Assembly (NCBI RefSeq): GCF_025995175.1
Contig: NZ_BAPV01000005.1
Span: 1-64,000 of the forward strand
Length of the DNA stretch: 64,000 bases
From: Asaia krungthepensis NRIC 0535
Lineage (GTDB): Bacteria; Pseudomonadota; Alphaproteobacteria; Acetobacterales; Acetobacteraceae
Reading direction: 5' to 3'
In this document: piece after piece, positions 10,803-18,941 of the stretch
Layout of the letters: every line of letters starts with the position of its first letter
Position numbering within the stretch: position 1 is the first letter of the stretch
Notes under the pieces: generated by a model
Told to the model about the DNA's origin: nothing
The model's input: the letters and a program-made list of their open reading frames with translations, nothing else
Databases searched by the model: none
Position numbers and translations under genes: made by a program

Positions 10803-11003
10803 GACCCGGCAAGCCTTCTCTCTTCTGGTCCAGTCAGGATGTCTCCGGGGTCGAAGCAGCAACCGACAGGAAATTGGGTTCGTTAACGCATCTAACCGTG
10901 ATCCGGACGATGGGCAACCTGCCAGCATCGTGATGGTTTTGCGAAATTGCCCGCCCTGTCCTATTCAGGACCTCCTTGTCTTATGCCTCGCAGGATCGAC
11001 CCC

Positions 11004-11774
11004 ATGACCCGCCCGACCCGCACCAAGCTCGCCGGCGCCCTTCTGGCCCTCGGTCTGAGCGCCTCGACCAGCATCCCCGCTTTGGCCGAACCCGCGAGCA
11101 GCTTCTCGCCCCAGCAGCGCGCCGAGATCGTCTCGATCTTGCGCGACGCCCTTAAGAACGACCCGAGCATTCTGAGTGACGCCATCGTCGCCTTGCGCCA
11201 GGGCGCCCAGCAGAAAGCTGCCGATGACGCGCTGACCCATGTGAAATCGGATCGCGAGCGCCTGCAGAAGGGGCCCGACTACACAATCCGCGGCAACCCC
11301 GAGGGCGATCTGACGATCGTGGAATTCCTCGATCCGCGTTGCGGCTATTGCCGCAGCATGGTGCCCGTCGTCGACGCCTTGCTGAAATCGGACACTAAGC
11401 TGCGCCTTGTCGAGAAGCTCGTCCCCGTCCTGAGTGAAAAGAGCGTGCTCGATACCCAGGCCATCTTCGCCGCAGCCCTGCAAGGCGGCTATGAAAAGAT
11501 GAAGCGCGCGCTGATGCAGGATACGACACCGCCCACCCTGGACCGTATTCGCCAGCTTGCTACAGCCAATGGCCTGAACGCCGACAAGCTCGTGACCGAT
11601 ATGCACGCTTCGAGCGTTGCCGCGCAGATCAACGAAAACCTGGCGGAAGCCCGTCTGATCGGCCTGGACGGCACACCCACCTTCGTTTTCGGTACCAGCG
11701 CGATTATCCCGGGCGCAATCTCCGCCGAGGAAATGCGCAGCCAGATCAAGACCGCGCGCAGCGCAGCCCGATAA
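11004..11774 (+). CDS. DsbA-family thiol:disulfide oxidoreductase, secreted
   Basis: A 256-residue periplasmic thioredoxin-fold protein. A signal peptide (about residues 1-28, ending PALA) is followed by a helical N-terminal region, EIVSILRDALKNDPSILSDAI, typical of the Com1/ScsC-like branch. The active site is in FLDPRCGYCRSMVP, giving CGYC. The cis-proline loop is seen in GLDGTPTFVFG. It probably oxidises or isomerises disulfides in exported proteins. ATG at 11004 follows AGGA with eight-base spacing; the upstream in-frame ATG lacks a ribosome site. It is divergent from the gamma-glutamyltranspeptidase-like gene. Several exported proteins here carry a Cys pair and are possible clients. Confidence 0.85.
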   Translation: MTRPTRTKLAGALLALGLSASTSIPALAEPASSFSPQQRAEIVSILRDALKNDPSILSDAIVALRQGAQQKAADDALTHVKSDRERLQKGPDYTIRGNPEGDLTIVEFLDPRCGYCRSMVPVVDALLKSDTKLRLVEKLVPVLSEKSVLDTQAIFAAALQGGYEKMKRALMQDTTPPTLDRIRQLATANGLNADKLVTDMHASSVAAQINENLAEARLIGLDGTPTFVFGTSAIIPGAISAEEMRSQIKTARSAAR

Positions 11775-11802
11775 GCCTTACATAACAGAAGATCGAGCAT
11801 GA

Positions 11803-11817
11803 CCCGGCTATGCCGGG
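11803..11817 (+). terminator. Hairpin after the DsbA-family gene
   Basis: CCCGGC and GCCGGG pair around a three-base TAT loop, about 30 bases past the stop at 11774. No T run follows. Confidence 0.4.
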
Positions 11818-11914
11818 ATCAGACAAAAGGCAGGTCCCTTCTCCCCGGCATGCTGACGGGATTGGCTCCCATAGGAAGCGTATCTCCCGTCAGTGTGCAG
11901 AGCCTGACCCCACC

Positions 11915-11930
11915 TCCCGACTAGTCGGGA
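11915..11930. terminator. 16-base palindrome overlapping the ppk2 stop codon
   Basis: TCCCGACTAGTCGGGA is a perfect palindrome that includes the ppk2 stop codon (11921-11923). On the plus strand it is followed by ATTTTGG. It lies between convergent genes and may stop transcription entering from the DsbA-family gene. Confidence 0.4.
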
Positions 11931-12847
11931 ATTTTGGAAGCCTTGATCTTGGCTTCGAGGCGTCCGAGATTTTCGAGAATCTCTGGCGAAGGCGGCGGTG
12001 GTTCCGGGCTCAGGCTCTCAAGCTTCTCGATGAGGGCTTCCATGACGACCAGACGCGAGAACCATTTCTTGTTCGAGGGCACGACAAGCCATGGGGCATG
12101 TTCGCACGCTGTAGCCCGGATTGCCTTCTCGTAGGCTGACTGATAATCGGGCCAGAATTGTCGCTCTGCGAGATCGCTCTCATCGAATTTCCAGCGTTTA
12201 TCTGGCCGATGCAAACGACGCAGCAGCCGCTCCTGTTGGCAATCCGCAGACATATGCAGCATGACCTTCAGGATATGGATGCCCTGACGGCTCAGATAAG
12301 CCTCGAAATCGCAGATATCCTGTAGACGGTGGTCCCAGAATTCGGGCTTTTTCGGATCGCCTCTCATGCCGTTGGTGTTCAGCGTATCGGCATGAACGCG
12401 CGCAACCAGCACATCCTCGTAATGGCTGCGATTGAATACCCCAACCTGACCACGGCCGGGAATCGCCATGTGAACGCGCCAGAGAAAGTCATGAGACAGC
12501 TCGATATCGCTCGGCTTCTTGAACGACACGACCTTGGTGCCTTGGGGATTCATGCCTGTCATGACGTTCAGGATGAGGCTGTCCTTGCCAGCCCCATCCA
12601 TTCCCTGCAGCACCACCAGCAGGGAATGACGATGCTCCGAGGCAAGCCGCTCCTGCAATTCTCCCAGATGGGCCCGTCTCTTGCTCAGCCACGCCTCGAC
12701 ATGCCCCTTGTGAAGGCCGGCATGATCTCCGGGATTTACCGATTTCAGTTCGAAATCGCGGCCATCCCTGACGAGGTAGTGCCCGGGGAGCTTGCGGGCC
12801 ACGCTGAGAGTGAGTTCAGTCACTTTTTCTATCCACTGCAAGACCAC
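11921..12847 (-). CDS. ppk2: Polyphosphate kinase 2 (PPK2 family)
   Basis: A 308-residue cytoplasmic PPK2 enzyme that transfers phosphate between polyphosphate and nucleotides. The Walker A motif is QGMDGAGKDS, followed by NVMTGMNPQGTKVVSFK and the DFLWRVH helix. The Walker B-like strand is VFNRSHYEDVLVARVH. The GMDxAGKD/NPQG/FLWR pattern resembles the class III branch, which uses AMP and ADP, but the class is an inference. The start is GTG at 12847, after AGGCGG. GTG at 12823, which would overlap the ydfG stop by eight bases, is an equally reasonable start. Either way it overlaps the upstream ydfG gene and is co-transcribed with it. Confidence 0.9.
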   Translation of the reverse strand: MVLQWIEKVTELTLSVARKLPGHYLVRDGRDFELKSVNPGDHAGLHKGHVEAWLSKRRAHLGELQERLASEHRHSLLVVLQGMDGAGKDSLILNVMTGMNPQGTKVVSFKKPSDIELSHDFLWRVHMAIPGRGQVGVFNRSHYEDVLVARVHADTLNTNGMRGDPKKPEFWDHRLQDICDFEAYLSRQGIHILKVMLHMSADCQQERLLRRLHRPDKRWKFDESDLAERQFWPDYQSAYEKAIRATACEHAPWLVVPSNKKWFSRLVVMEALIEKLESLSPEPPPPSPEILENLGRLEAKIKASKIPD

Positions 12848-13568
12848 CGGCCGCCTGACAGACAGGCATCATTTCGATGGCGTTGATATTCACATGGGGC
12901 GGCAGGCTGAGAAGCCATGAAACCGTTCCCGCAATATCCTCGGGCGTCAGCGGATCGGTACCTTTGTACACATCCGCAGCCTTCTGGTTGTCGCGAAGCC
13001 GGACATTGCTGAACTCACTGCCACCGCACAGACCAGGTTCGATCGTGCTCGCACGGATAAGCGTTCCCAGAAGATCCGTGCGTAGATTACGCATGAATTG
13101 GGCAACGAACGCCTTGGTCGCACCGTACACATTACCCCCGACATAGGGGTAGGTGCCGGCAATACTGCCAAGGGTGATGATATAGCCGTGGTTGCGTTCG
13201 ATCATTTGTGGAAGAAACGCGCGAGTGACCTCGACAACACCCGTCACATTCGTGTCAATCATCGTTTTCCAGTCTTCCAGCTTGGAATCCTGGGCTTTAC
13301 CGACCCCGAGGGCGAGCCCGGCATTGTTGATCAGCACATCGACCTTGCGCCAGTCTGTGGGCAGGGTTTCAGGCAATGCAGCCACCTTTCCTGCGTCCGT
13401 CACGTCAAGAACCTGGGGCAGAAACGCATCGCCCAGTTCACGATGCAGGGCTTCCAGACGGTCGGCGCGACGGCCGGTGCCGATCACACGATGCCCTTCC
13501 TTCACCAGACGCACGGCAATAGCCCGACCGAAACCGGCCGTCGCACCTGTCACAAGAATAACTGCCAT
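12816..13568 (-). CDS. ydfG: NADP-dependent 3-hydroxy acid dehydrogenase, short-chain dehydrogenase YdfG type
   Basis: A 250-residue short-chain dehydrogenase very close in pattern to E. coli YdfG, which oxidises L-allo-threonine, serine and 3-hydroxyisobutyrate. The nucleotide loop TGATAGFG opens the protein, with RR in GTGRRADRLE favouring NADP. NNAGLALG is the structural motif, and Ser, Tyr and Lys of the active site are in LGSIAGTYPYVGGNVYGATK. IEPGLCGGSEFSNVR and HVNINAIEMMPV match the YdfG C-terminal half. ATG at 13568 has a GAGAGGAAAA ribosome site; a longer reading upstream lacks one. Threonine aldolase at the window start uses related substrates. Confidence 0.92.
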   Translation of the reverse strand: MAVILVTGATAGFGRAIAVRLVKEGHRVIGTGRRADRLEALHRELGDAFLPQVLDVTDAGKVAALPETLPTDWRKVDVLINNAGLALGVGKAQDSKLEDWKTMIDTNVTGVVEVTRAFLPQMIERNHGYIITLGSIAGTYPYVGGNVYGATKAFVAQFMRNLRTDLLGTLIRASTIEPGLCGGSEFSNVRLRDNQKAADVYKGTDPLTPEDIAGTVSWLLSLPPHVNINAIEMMPVCQAAGGLAVDRKSD

Positions 13569-13693
13569 CGTCTTTTTCCTCTCTGCCTCGGGGTCATGCG
13601 GATCTCGCTCCCGTTCTGACGGGTCACGTCCATGATGGTTGCCGAATTGCCCCGGACTTGCAAAACCCCATCCGATGGCCGACATTTTCCCCC

Positions 13694-14278
13694 ATGGCTT
13701 CTGATTTCACAACGTCCACCGATGCGCTGACGGGGCGCCTCCTCATTTCGAGCCCCGTCCTCGGCGATTCAGACTTTGCCAGAAGCGTGATCTATCTCTG
13801 CGCTCATTCCGAGAAGGATGGCGCTATGGGGCTGATCATCAACAAGCGCGTGCCGCATCCGACGCTCGAGACCCTGTTCGACCAGCTCGAAATCACCCCC
13901 TCCCCGCCTAAGCGACGCATCAATCTCTGCGCCGGTGGTCCGGTAGAACCGACGCGTGGCTTTGTGCTGCACTCGGCAGACTGGCAGCGCGACGATAGTC
14001 TGGTGGTGAATAACGAGAATTGCCTGACCGCGAGCCTGGACATCCTGCACGAGATCGCCAAGGGCGAAGGCCCTCGACAGGCCCTGCTTGCGCTGGGTCA
14101 CGCCTCATGGGAGCCGGGGCAGCTGGAAGACGAGATCATCCGTCAGAATGCCTGGCTGAGTGCCCCGGCATCGGATGATCTGATCTACGGGATCAATCAC
14201 CTGTCCAAATGGCGCAAGGCGCTTGCCACGATCAATATCGACCCGCTTTCACTGTCCAATCTTGTTGGGCACGCCTAA
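13694..14278 (+). CDS. YqgE/AlgH family protein (UPF0301)
   Basis: A 194-residue protein of the UPF0301 family. The opening LTGRLLISSPVLGDSDFARSV (read as LTGRLLISSPVLGD then SDFARSV) and GAMGLIINKR are family hallmarks, followed by CAGGPVEPTRGFVLH and the late LLALGHASWEPGQLEDEI. The molecular function is not settled; in Pseudomonas algH affects alginate regulation. Length is normal. ATG at 13694 matches the family start, although it lacks a clear ribosome site; an in-frame ATG at 13658 would add 12 residues. It is divergent from ydfG and convergent with the ABC transporter genes. Confidence 0.9.
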   Translation: MASDFTTSTDALTGRLLISSPVLGDSDFARSVIYLCAHSEKDGAMGLIINKRVPHPTLETLFDQLEITPSPPKRRINLCAGGPVEPTRGFVLHSADWQRDDSLVVNNENCLTASLDILHEIAKGEGPRQALLALGHASWEPGQLEDEIIRQNAWLSAPASDDLIYGINHLSKWRKALATINIDPLSLSNLVGHA

Positions 14279-14284
14279 GGCGCC

Positions 14285-15289
14285 TTAACGGCATTTTTCG
14301 GCCATAGGTGGCTGCGCATCCAGAATACGCGCCGCCTCGTTTTTATCGATCGGGTGGCGGTAGAATTTCCCGTAGAAGCTCTGGATCTGACCAATCATCG
14401 CGCCCCGGTCGATATGACCGTCGCGGATGATCTGACGCGCCCAGATCAGTTGCAGCATGAGTTCCGGGCTGTAGCGATCCCAGTTGAACACCCCGGCAGG
14501 GTTGCGAAAAACATGATGGCTCTGCACAGCCACCAGACGGGCCCAGAGAGCATCACCGTTCAATACGTCCACCGATCCCGCATCGGCCCCCAGGATAATT
14601 ATCTCAGGGTTCCAGCTCAGGATCTGTTCCATGGAAACAGGGCGCTTGTTGCCATGCACATTCTGCGCCGCATTGATGCCCCCGGCATCGCGTATCCATT
14701 CATCCACGATACTGCGATCGCCATCGACCGTCAGGGGATCGAGCGACGCGATATGCAGGATACGGGGCCGCGAGGCTGCGGAAGCACTCGCCCCTTGAGC
14801 CAGAACTTTCTCGAAATCGGCACGATAGGCTGCGGCCTGATCTCTCGCCAGTTTCGTGCCGAGCCGCGACGCGGTGTCATCGATCGTTTTCAGCATCCCC
14901 CCGAAATCGGTAAACCCCACAGGGGCAACATCCAGTCCTACAGCCTCGAGTGAGGGGGCCACCCCGGAATCGCGCGTGACGAAAACCAGATCGGGATGAA
15001 GTGCCAGAACCGCCTCGGCATTGAGCGCCATGCTGTCGAATATCCGCGCCTGTCTCAGGGAAGGCGCCACGCAAACCATCCAGGGGAAACGGGCGGGAGT
15101 GATCACACTGCCAACGACCCTGTCGACCGCGCCCAGCATGATGAGCGTGGCATTATGGGCGTACCAGCCATCGACGATGCGCGCGGGCGCACCCTTCAGG
15201 GGAGCGGACTGCGCCGGGGTAATTCCGGATGCTCCGAACGCCAGAAGAGCGCATAACAGCGCAGAGCGCCCCAAAGAGACGACAGTCAT
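14285..15289 (-). CDS. Iron-complex-type ABC transporter, periplasmic binding protein
   Basis: A 334-residue exported protein with a signal peptide (about residues 1-28) and the bilobal helical-backbone fold of BtuF/FhuD-type binding proteins. ARIVDGWYAHNATLIMLGA, ALNAEAVLALHPDLVFVT and EQILSWNPEIIILGAD are the characteristic segments that build the first and second lobe. It delivers an iron-siderophore or similar chelate to the permease encoded upstream. It starts three bases after the ATPase stop, the last gene of a three-gene operon in the order permease, ATPase, binding protein. No outer-membrane receptor gene is adjacent, so the ligand cannot be named. Confidence 0.88.
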   Translation of the reverse strand: MTVVSLGRSALLCALLAFGASGITPAQSAPLKGAPARIVDGWYAHNATLIMLGAVDRVVGSVITPARFPWMVCVAPSLRQARIFDSMALNAEAVLALHPDLVFVTRDSGVAPSLEAVGLDVAPVGFTDFGGMLKTIDDTASRLGTKLARDQAAAYRADFEKVLAQGASASAASRPRILHIASLDPLTVDGDRSIVDEWIRDAGGINAAQNVHGNKRPVSMEQILSWNPEIIILGADAGSVDVLNGDALWARLVAVQSHHVFRNPAGVFNWDRYSPELMLQLIWARQIIRDGHIDRGAMIGQIQSFYGKFYRHPIDKNEAARILDAQPPMAEKCR

Positions 15290-15292
15290 AAT

Positions 15293-16060
15293 TTAAGTCT
15301 CCCCCGCAAAGAAACGATCATCCGCAATATCGTGGTGGGTGAGCGGGGTCTCATAGAACGCGCTGAGACGCCCGGCGTCCAGAATGACATCAGGTGTGCC
15401 CTGCGCGAGAACCCTGCCATGCTCGAGCAGCACCACATGTGTGGCATAACGATAGACCAGATCGGGTTGGTGCGCCGTCATGAGGACCAGCCGTCCCGCT
15501 TTTCCAAGCGCCCCGAGCAACGCCATGAGCCGGATCTGATGACCGAAATCCAGTCCCGAAAGCGGCTCATCCAGCACAAGGACCGGTGTTTCCTGCACGA
15601 GGGCGCGCGCCAGAAGCACGCGCTGATACTCTCCGCCCGAAAGGGATGTGCAGGGTCGGTCGCGCAGCGCATTCAGCCCAAGCCGGGTCAGGATGCGCGT
15701 CACAATGCCCTGGTCCTCAGGCCGACTTTCCCGCATGAGCCCCTTATAGGGCAGACGCCCCATCGCCACGATCTGGTCGACGCTGTAAGGCGGCGGGGTT
15801 TCGCGGTTCTGCGGGACATAAGCCAGAATACGGGCCAGATCGCGTCGCCCGAAATCATGCACGGCACGCCCGTCAAGCATGATCTCTCCGTCACTCGCCC
15901 GCAGGAGCCCGAGAATCAGGCGCAGCAGCGTGGTTTTCCCTGCCCCGTTTGCGCCCATCAGACAAACCAGCTGGCCCGGCGCGAAGGAGAGTGACAGATC
16001 CCGCAGAATGACCCTTCCCTGACGGGTGAAACCCAGTTTTTCGAGCCTCAGATGGGGCAT
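15293..16060 (-). CDS. Iron-complex-type ABC transporter, ATP-binding protein
   Basis: A 255-residue cytoplasmic ATPase of the FecE/BtuD type. Walker A is GANGAGKTT, the Q-loop is in YVPQNRETPPP, the signature is SGGEYQRVLLARAL, Walker B is VLVLDEPLSGLD, and the switch histidine is in MTAHQPD. It powers uptake by the permease encoded one base upstream (stop at 16062, start at 16060). Length and order are normal for an iron-chelate importer. Confidence 0.93.
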   Translation of the reverse strand: MPHLRLEKLGFTRQGRVILRDLSLSFAPGQLVCLMGANGAGKTTLLRLILGLLRASDGEIMLDGRAVHDFGRRDLARILAYVPQNRETPPPYSVDQIVAMGRLPYKGLMRESRPEDQGIVTRILTRLGLNALRDRPCTSLSGGEYQRVLLARALVQETPVLVLDEPLSGLDFGHQIRLMALLGALGKAGRLVLMTAHQPDLVYRYATHVVLLEHGRVLAQGTPDVILDAGRLSAFYETPLTHHDIADDRFFAGET

Positions 16061-16061
16061 C

Positions 16062-17048
16062 CTAGAGACGTCCTTCGCGGCGGAGCTGCCTGAGCACCAG
16101 AATGAAGCCCAGTGCCCCGAAAAGCTCGGTCATCATTCCGAGCGGTATCTCGGAAGCGGAAAGGCTCCGCGAGGCCGTATCGGCCAGAAGCAGGCAGGAT
16201 GCCCCGAGCAGACCCGCAAGAGGCAGCAGGATACGGTGAGAGGGACCCACCATGATCCGTGCCATATGAGGGATAATCAGTCCGACCCAGCCGATAATTC
16301 CCGCCATCGAAACGGTGAGGGCTCCGAGGGACGTGGCCAGCACCAGGACGACCATACGCAACACGCCCACCGGCAAACCGAGGCTGCGCGCCTCATCATC
16401 GCTCAAAGAGAGCGTGTCGAGCACCTGTGCCCCTATCCAGAGAAGTGCCATGCCAAGGCAGAGCACCGGCACGACCACCGCCAGCTCCGTCCAGCTCGTA
16501 CGGGCCAGACTGCCCAGCAACCAGTAAATGATGGCGGGTAACTGATCATAGGGATCGGCCACGTATTTGAGCAGGGAAAGCAGCGCGGTGAACAGGGCGC
16601 TACTGATCAGCCCCCCCAGCAGAAGAGGCAGTACCCCCGCCTGCCCGACCAGACGGGCAATGGCAAAACCGCAGGCCACGGCGCAGCATCCGCCGCAGAA
16701 ACTGGCCAGCCCGATGAATGGGCCTGTGGCATGAAGCAGGATGGCTCCAGCCGCCCCGAAAGCCGCCCCGCTGAGCACGCCCAGCAGATCGGGTGAGACC
16801 AGCGGATTACGAAACACGGCCTGAAACGCGCCGCCCGACACGGAGAGTGCCGCCCCGATCACGATAGCGCCGATAATGCGCGGCATTCTTGCCTGTATCA
16901 GAACCAGATGCGTCGAGGCATCTCCCTTCCCGATGCAGAATTGAAGAAGCGCGGAAAACGAGACGGGATAACGGCCAATCATCAAGCTTGCGCAGCACAG
17001 AATGCCGAGCCCTATAAGCGCCGCGAGCAGATAAAACCGATAACTCAC
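16062..17048 (-). CDS. Iron-complex-type ABC transporter, permease (FecCD family)
   Basis: A 328-residue inner-membrane permease with about ten hydrophobic segments. Family motifs are RMPRIIGAIVIGAALSVSG, GAFQAVFRNPLVSPDLLG (the FRNPLAxPxxLG loop), SGAAFGAAGA and GIIGWVGLIIPHMAR, which holds the coupling region contacting the ATPase. The start is GTG at 17048, supported by a GGAAGGACAGGAG stretch just upstream. First gene of the operon. The 279 bases before it, up to the reductase gene at 17328, show no clear Fur box or riboswitch by eye. Confidence 0.93.
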   Translation of the reverse strand: MSYRFYLLAALIGLGILCCASLMIGRYPVSFSALLQFCIGKGDASTHLVLIQARMPRIIGAIVIGAALSVSGGAFQAVFRNPLVSPDLLGVLSGAAFGAAGAILLHATGPFIGLASFCGGCCAVACGFAIARLVGQAGVLPLLLGGLISSALFTALLSLLKYVADPYDQLPAIIYWLLGSLARTSWTELAVVVPVLCLGMALLWIGAQVLDTLSLSDDEARSLGLPVGVLRMVVLVLATSLGALTVSMAGIIGWVGLIIPHMARIMVGPSHRILLPLAGLLGASCLLLADTASRSLSASEIPLGMMTELFGALGFILVLRQLRREGRL

Positions 17049-17327
17049 GCGCTCCTGTCCTTCCGCCCCTCAGACCTCGTTCCAGCGATAAAGGGCCTTG
17101 GCCGTCTTGGCGAGAGCCAAAGCAGCGGACGGTCTGAATGCCGCACAGGGAACAGCATCGCCGCGCTGAAGAAGGGGTTTCATGAAACGCAGGCATAACG
17201 CCTTACCGAAGGCACCCACTAATCGCGCGCTCACCCCTGGTCTAGGTTCTGAACGGCAGGCGTGAAGCGGAGAGAAGCTTTTTCCACGCTCATGCCGCAG
17301 GAACACGTGTCGAAAAAAGAGGTCTGC

Positions 17328-18047
17328 ATGAACCGCCCCGATATTCTTTGCCATATGATGAGCAGCATCGATGGACGGATCGACACTGACCGATGGACGC
17401 TTCCGGCTGACGGTCAGGCGCGCGACACGCTGGTCAACCAGTATTTCGCGCTGGAAGAGAGCTTCGACGCCGATGGATGGATGATTGGCCGGACTACAGC
17501 GTCGGCCCATTTTCTCAAGACGGACGATCCGATACCCCAGGGCGCGCGCCTGCTGCCCCGAATGTCCCATATCGCCGCGGCACTCGAGAAAAAACTGGCG
17601 ATCCTGATCGATCCTTCCGGCAAGCTTCGTCATGAGCGCGCCGATCTGGACGGAGATCCCGTCGTGGCCATTCTGGCCGAGAGCGTGGCCGATGCCTATC
17701 TGGAGCATCTGCGTAAGGTGGGGGTGTCCTATTGCTTTGCCGGGGAGGACGGTCACGACCTGCCGGCCGCAATGCGCGCCCTTCATCGCGATTTCGGGCG
17801 TCGGCGGCTTCTGCTCGAGGGCGGTGGGCGGATTAATGGTGCGTTTCTGGAAGCAGGGCTGGTCGATGCGATCAGCCTGCTGATCTATCCCGGTCTGGAT
17901 GGACAAGCTGGCATTGCCAGTGTCTTCGATTACAACGGCACTGCCTCGGCACAACCGGCGCAAGGCCTGAGCCTGCGTCTCGATCATGTGGAAACCCGAG
18001 ACGCCGGGGTCGTCTGGCTACGCTACAGCGTGCACGGCCCGAGCTAA
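17328..18047 (+). CDS. RibD C-terminal domain reductase (dihydrofolate reductase-like)
   Basis: A 239-residue protein of the RibD C-terminal/dihydrofolate reductase-like superfamily. ILCHMMSSIDGRID is the N-terminal strand with the SxDGR motif. GWMIGRTTASAHF carries the nucleotide-facing GRxT loop, and RLLLEGGGRINGAFLEAGLVD is the LxEGGxxxNxxxLxxxLxDE hallmark. The RibD deaminase domain is absent, so a stand-alone NAD(P)H-dependent reductase is likely. The substrate is unknown. ATG at 17328 follows AGAGG with five-base spacing; the frame is open further upstream without a ribosome site. Alone on the plus strand, divergent from the ABC transporter. Confidence 0.85.
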   Translation: MNRPDILCHMMSSIDGRIDTDRWTLPADGQARDTLVNQYFALEESFDADGWMIGRTTASAHFLKTDDPIPQGARLLPRMSHIAAALEKKLAILIDPSGKLRHERADLDGDPVVAILAESVADAYLEHLRKVGVSYCFAGEDGHDLPAAMRALHRDFGRRRLLLEGGGRINGAFLEAGLVDAISLLIYPGLDGQAGIASVFDYNGTASAQPAQGLSLRLDHVETRDAGVVWLRYSVHGPS

Positions 18048-18154
18048 ACGAAACGGGATCGCGCCACTGACATTTTTTTGCGGAAAAGCACCGCTTGTAA
18101 TCGGATAATATTACCGATTGCGGCGCTGGAAAGACCTGACCTTGAAGGAAGATC

Positions 18155-18231
18155 TGGTCGGAGTGAGAGGATTCGAACCTCCGGCCCCTGCGTCCCGAAC
18201 ACAGTGCTCTACCAGGCTGAGCTACACTCCG
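18155..18231 (-). tRNA. tRNA-Pro (anticodon CGG)
   Basis: On the minus strand the gene forms a full cloverleaf of 77 bases with the CCA end encoded. The acceptor stem pairs CGGAGTG with CACTCCG and A73 follows. The D arm is in GTAGCTCAGCCTGGTAGAGC, the anticodon loop is TTCGGGA (anticodon CGG, reading CCG proline codons) and the T arm contains GGTTCGAATCC. It lies between the RibD-like gene and the LOG gene. Confidence 0.96.
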
Positions 18232-18286
18232 AACCGATGGATGGGGCTATACTGCCTGAAGCGCCCCACCGCAAGGGGGTGAGCGC

Positions 18287-18868
18287 TCAAAGTCGATGGG
18301 TTTGCGCTTTTTCCTCGCGCTTTTTCTCTCGGCCGAGCACGGCCAACGCCTCGGGCACGCTCTGCACCACCTGATAAAGCCCGCGCGCTGAAGGATCAGC
18401 CAGCCCCTGCTCGATTGCTGCCTCCAGCGCTGCCACGACATGCACGGCCCAGTTGGCGATATTCACGATCACGATGGGTTTGTCGTGCAGGGAGAGTTGA
18501 CGCCAGGTCATGATCTCCATGAGTTCGTCAAAAGTCCCCAGCCCGCCCGGTAGAATCAGAAAGGCGTCGGCTTTCGCAAACATCAGGCGCTTGCGCTCGT
18601 GCATCGACTCCGTGACGATCAGGTCCGTCACCTTGTCATTCATGACTTCACGATCATGCAGGAAAGTCGGGATGATACCCGTTACCTCGCCACCTTTCCT
18701 GAGCGCTGCGTCCGCCACCACCCCCATGAGCCCTACCGCGCCGCCGCCATAGACCAGATGGATGTTTCTCTCGGCCAGCCCAGCCCCCATTTCACGAGCG
18801 GCCTCGCCAAAGGCAGGCACAGAACCGTGGCGCGAGCCGCAAAACACAGCGGCGGCAGCGGTCGTCAT
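18287..18868 (-). CDS. LOG family protein (TIGR00730 Rossmann-fold)
   Basis: A 193-residue cytoplasmic protein. VFCGSRHGSVPAF opens the fold, VYGGGAVGLMGVVADAAL is the phosphate-binding segment, and LPGGLGTFDELMEIMTWRQL is the PGGxGTxxE signature of LOG enzymes (also called lysine-decarboxylase-like, although they are not decarboxylases). Members release free cytokinin bases from their riboside monophosphates, or more broadly hydrolyse AMP-like N-glycosidic bonds. ATG at 18868 has a GGAAGAAG ribosome site. A longer frame upstream lacks one. Length is normal. It follows the MFS transporter gene by 73 bases on the same strand. Confidence 0.9.
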   Translation of the reverse strand: MTTAAAAVFCGSRHGSVPAFGEAAREMGAGLAERNIHLVYGGGAVGLMGVVADAALRKGGEVTGIIPTFLHDREVMNDKVTDLIVTESMHERKRLMFAKADAFLILPGGLGTFDELMEIMTWRQLSLHDKPIVIVNIANWAVHVVAALEAAIEQGLADPSARGLYQVVQSVPEALAVLGREKKREEKAQTHRL

Positions 18869-18941
18869 ATGAACTTCTTCCTTACGAATTGACTGAGTGC
18901 CATCCTGAGGGAAGGCTTGCCCCCTCACAAGGGGATATAGA

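Noticed and set aside
9162-10886. Long open frame (574 codons) on the plus strand
   Set aside because: Antisense to the gamma-glutamyltranspeptidase-like gene, with Arg/Gly/Gln-rich sequence typical of a shadow frame.
17070-17183. 37-codon minus-strand ORF between the permease and the reductase genes
   Set aside because: No ribosome site and no recognisable features.
17049-17327. Cobalamin riboswitch or Fur box before the ABC importer
   Set aside because: No B12-box string and no GATAATGAT-like repeats were found by eye.
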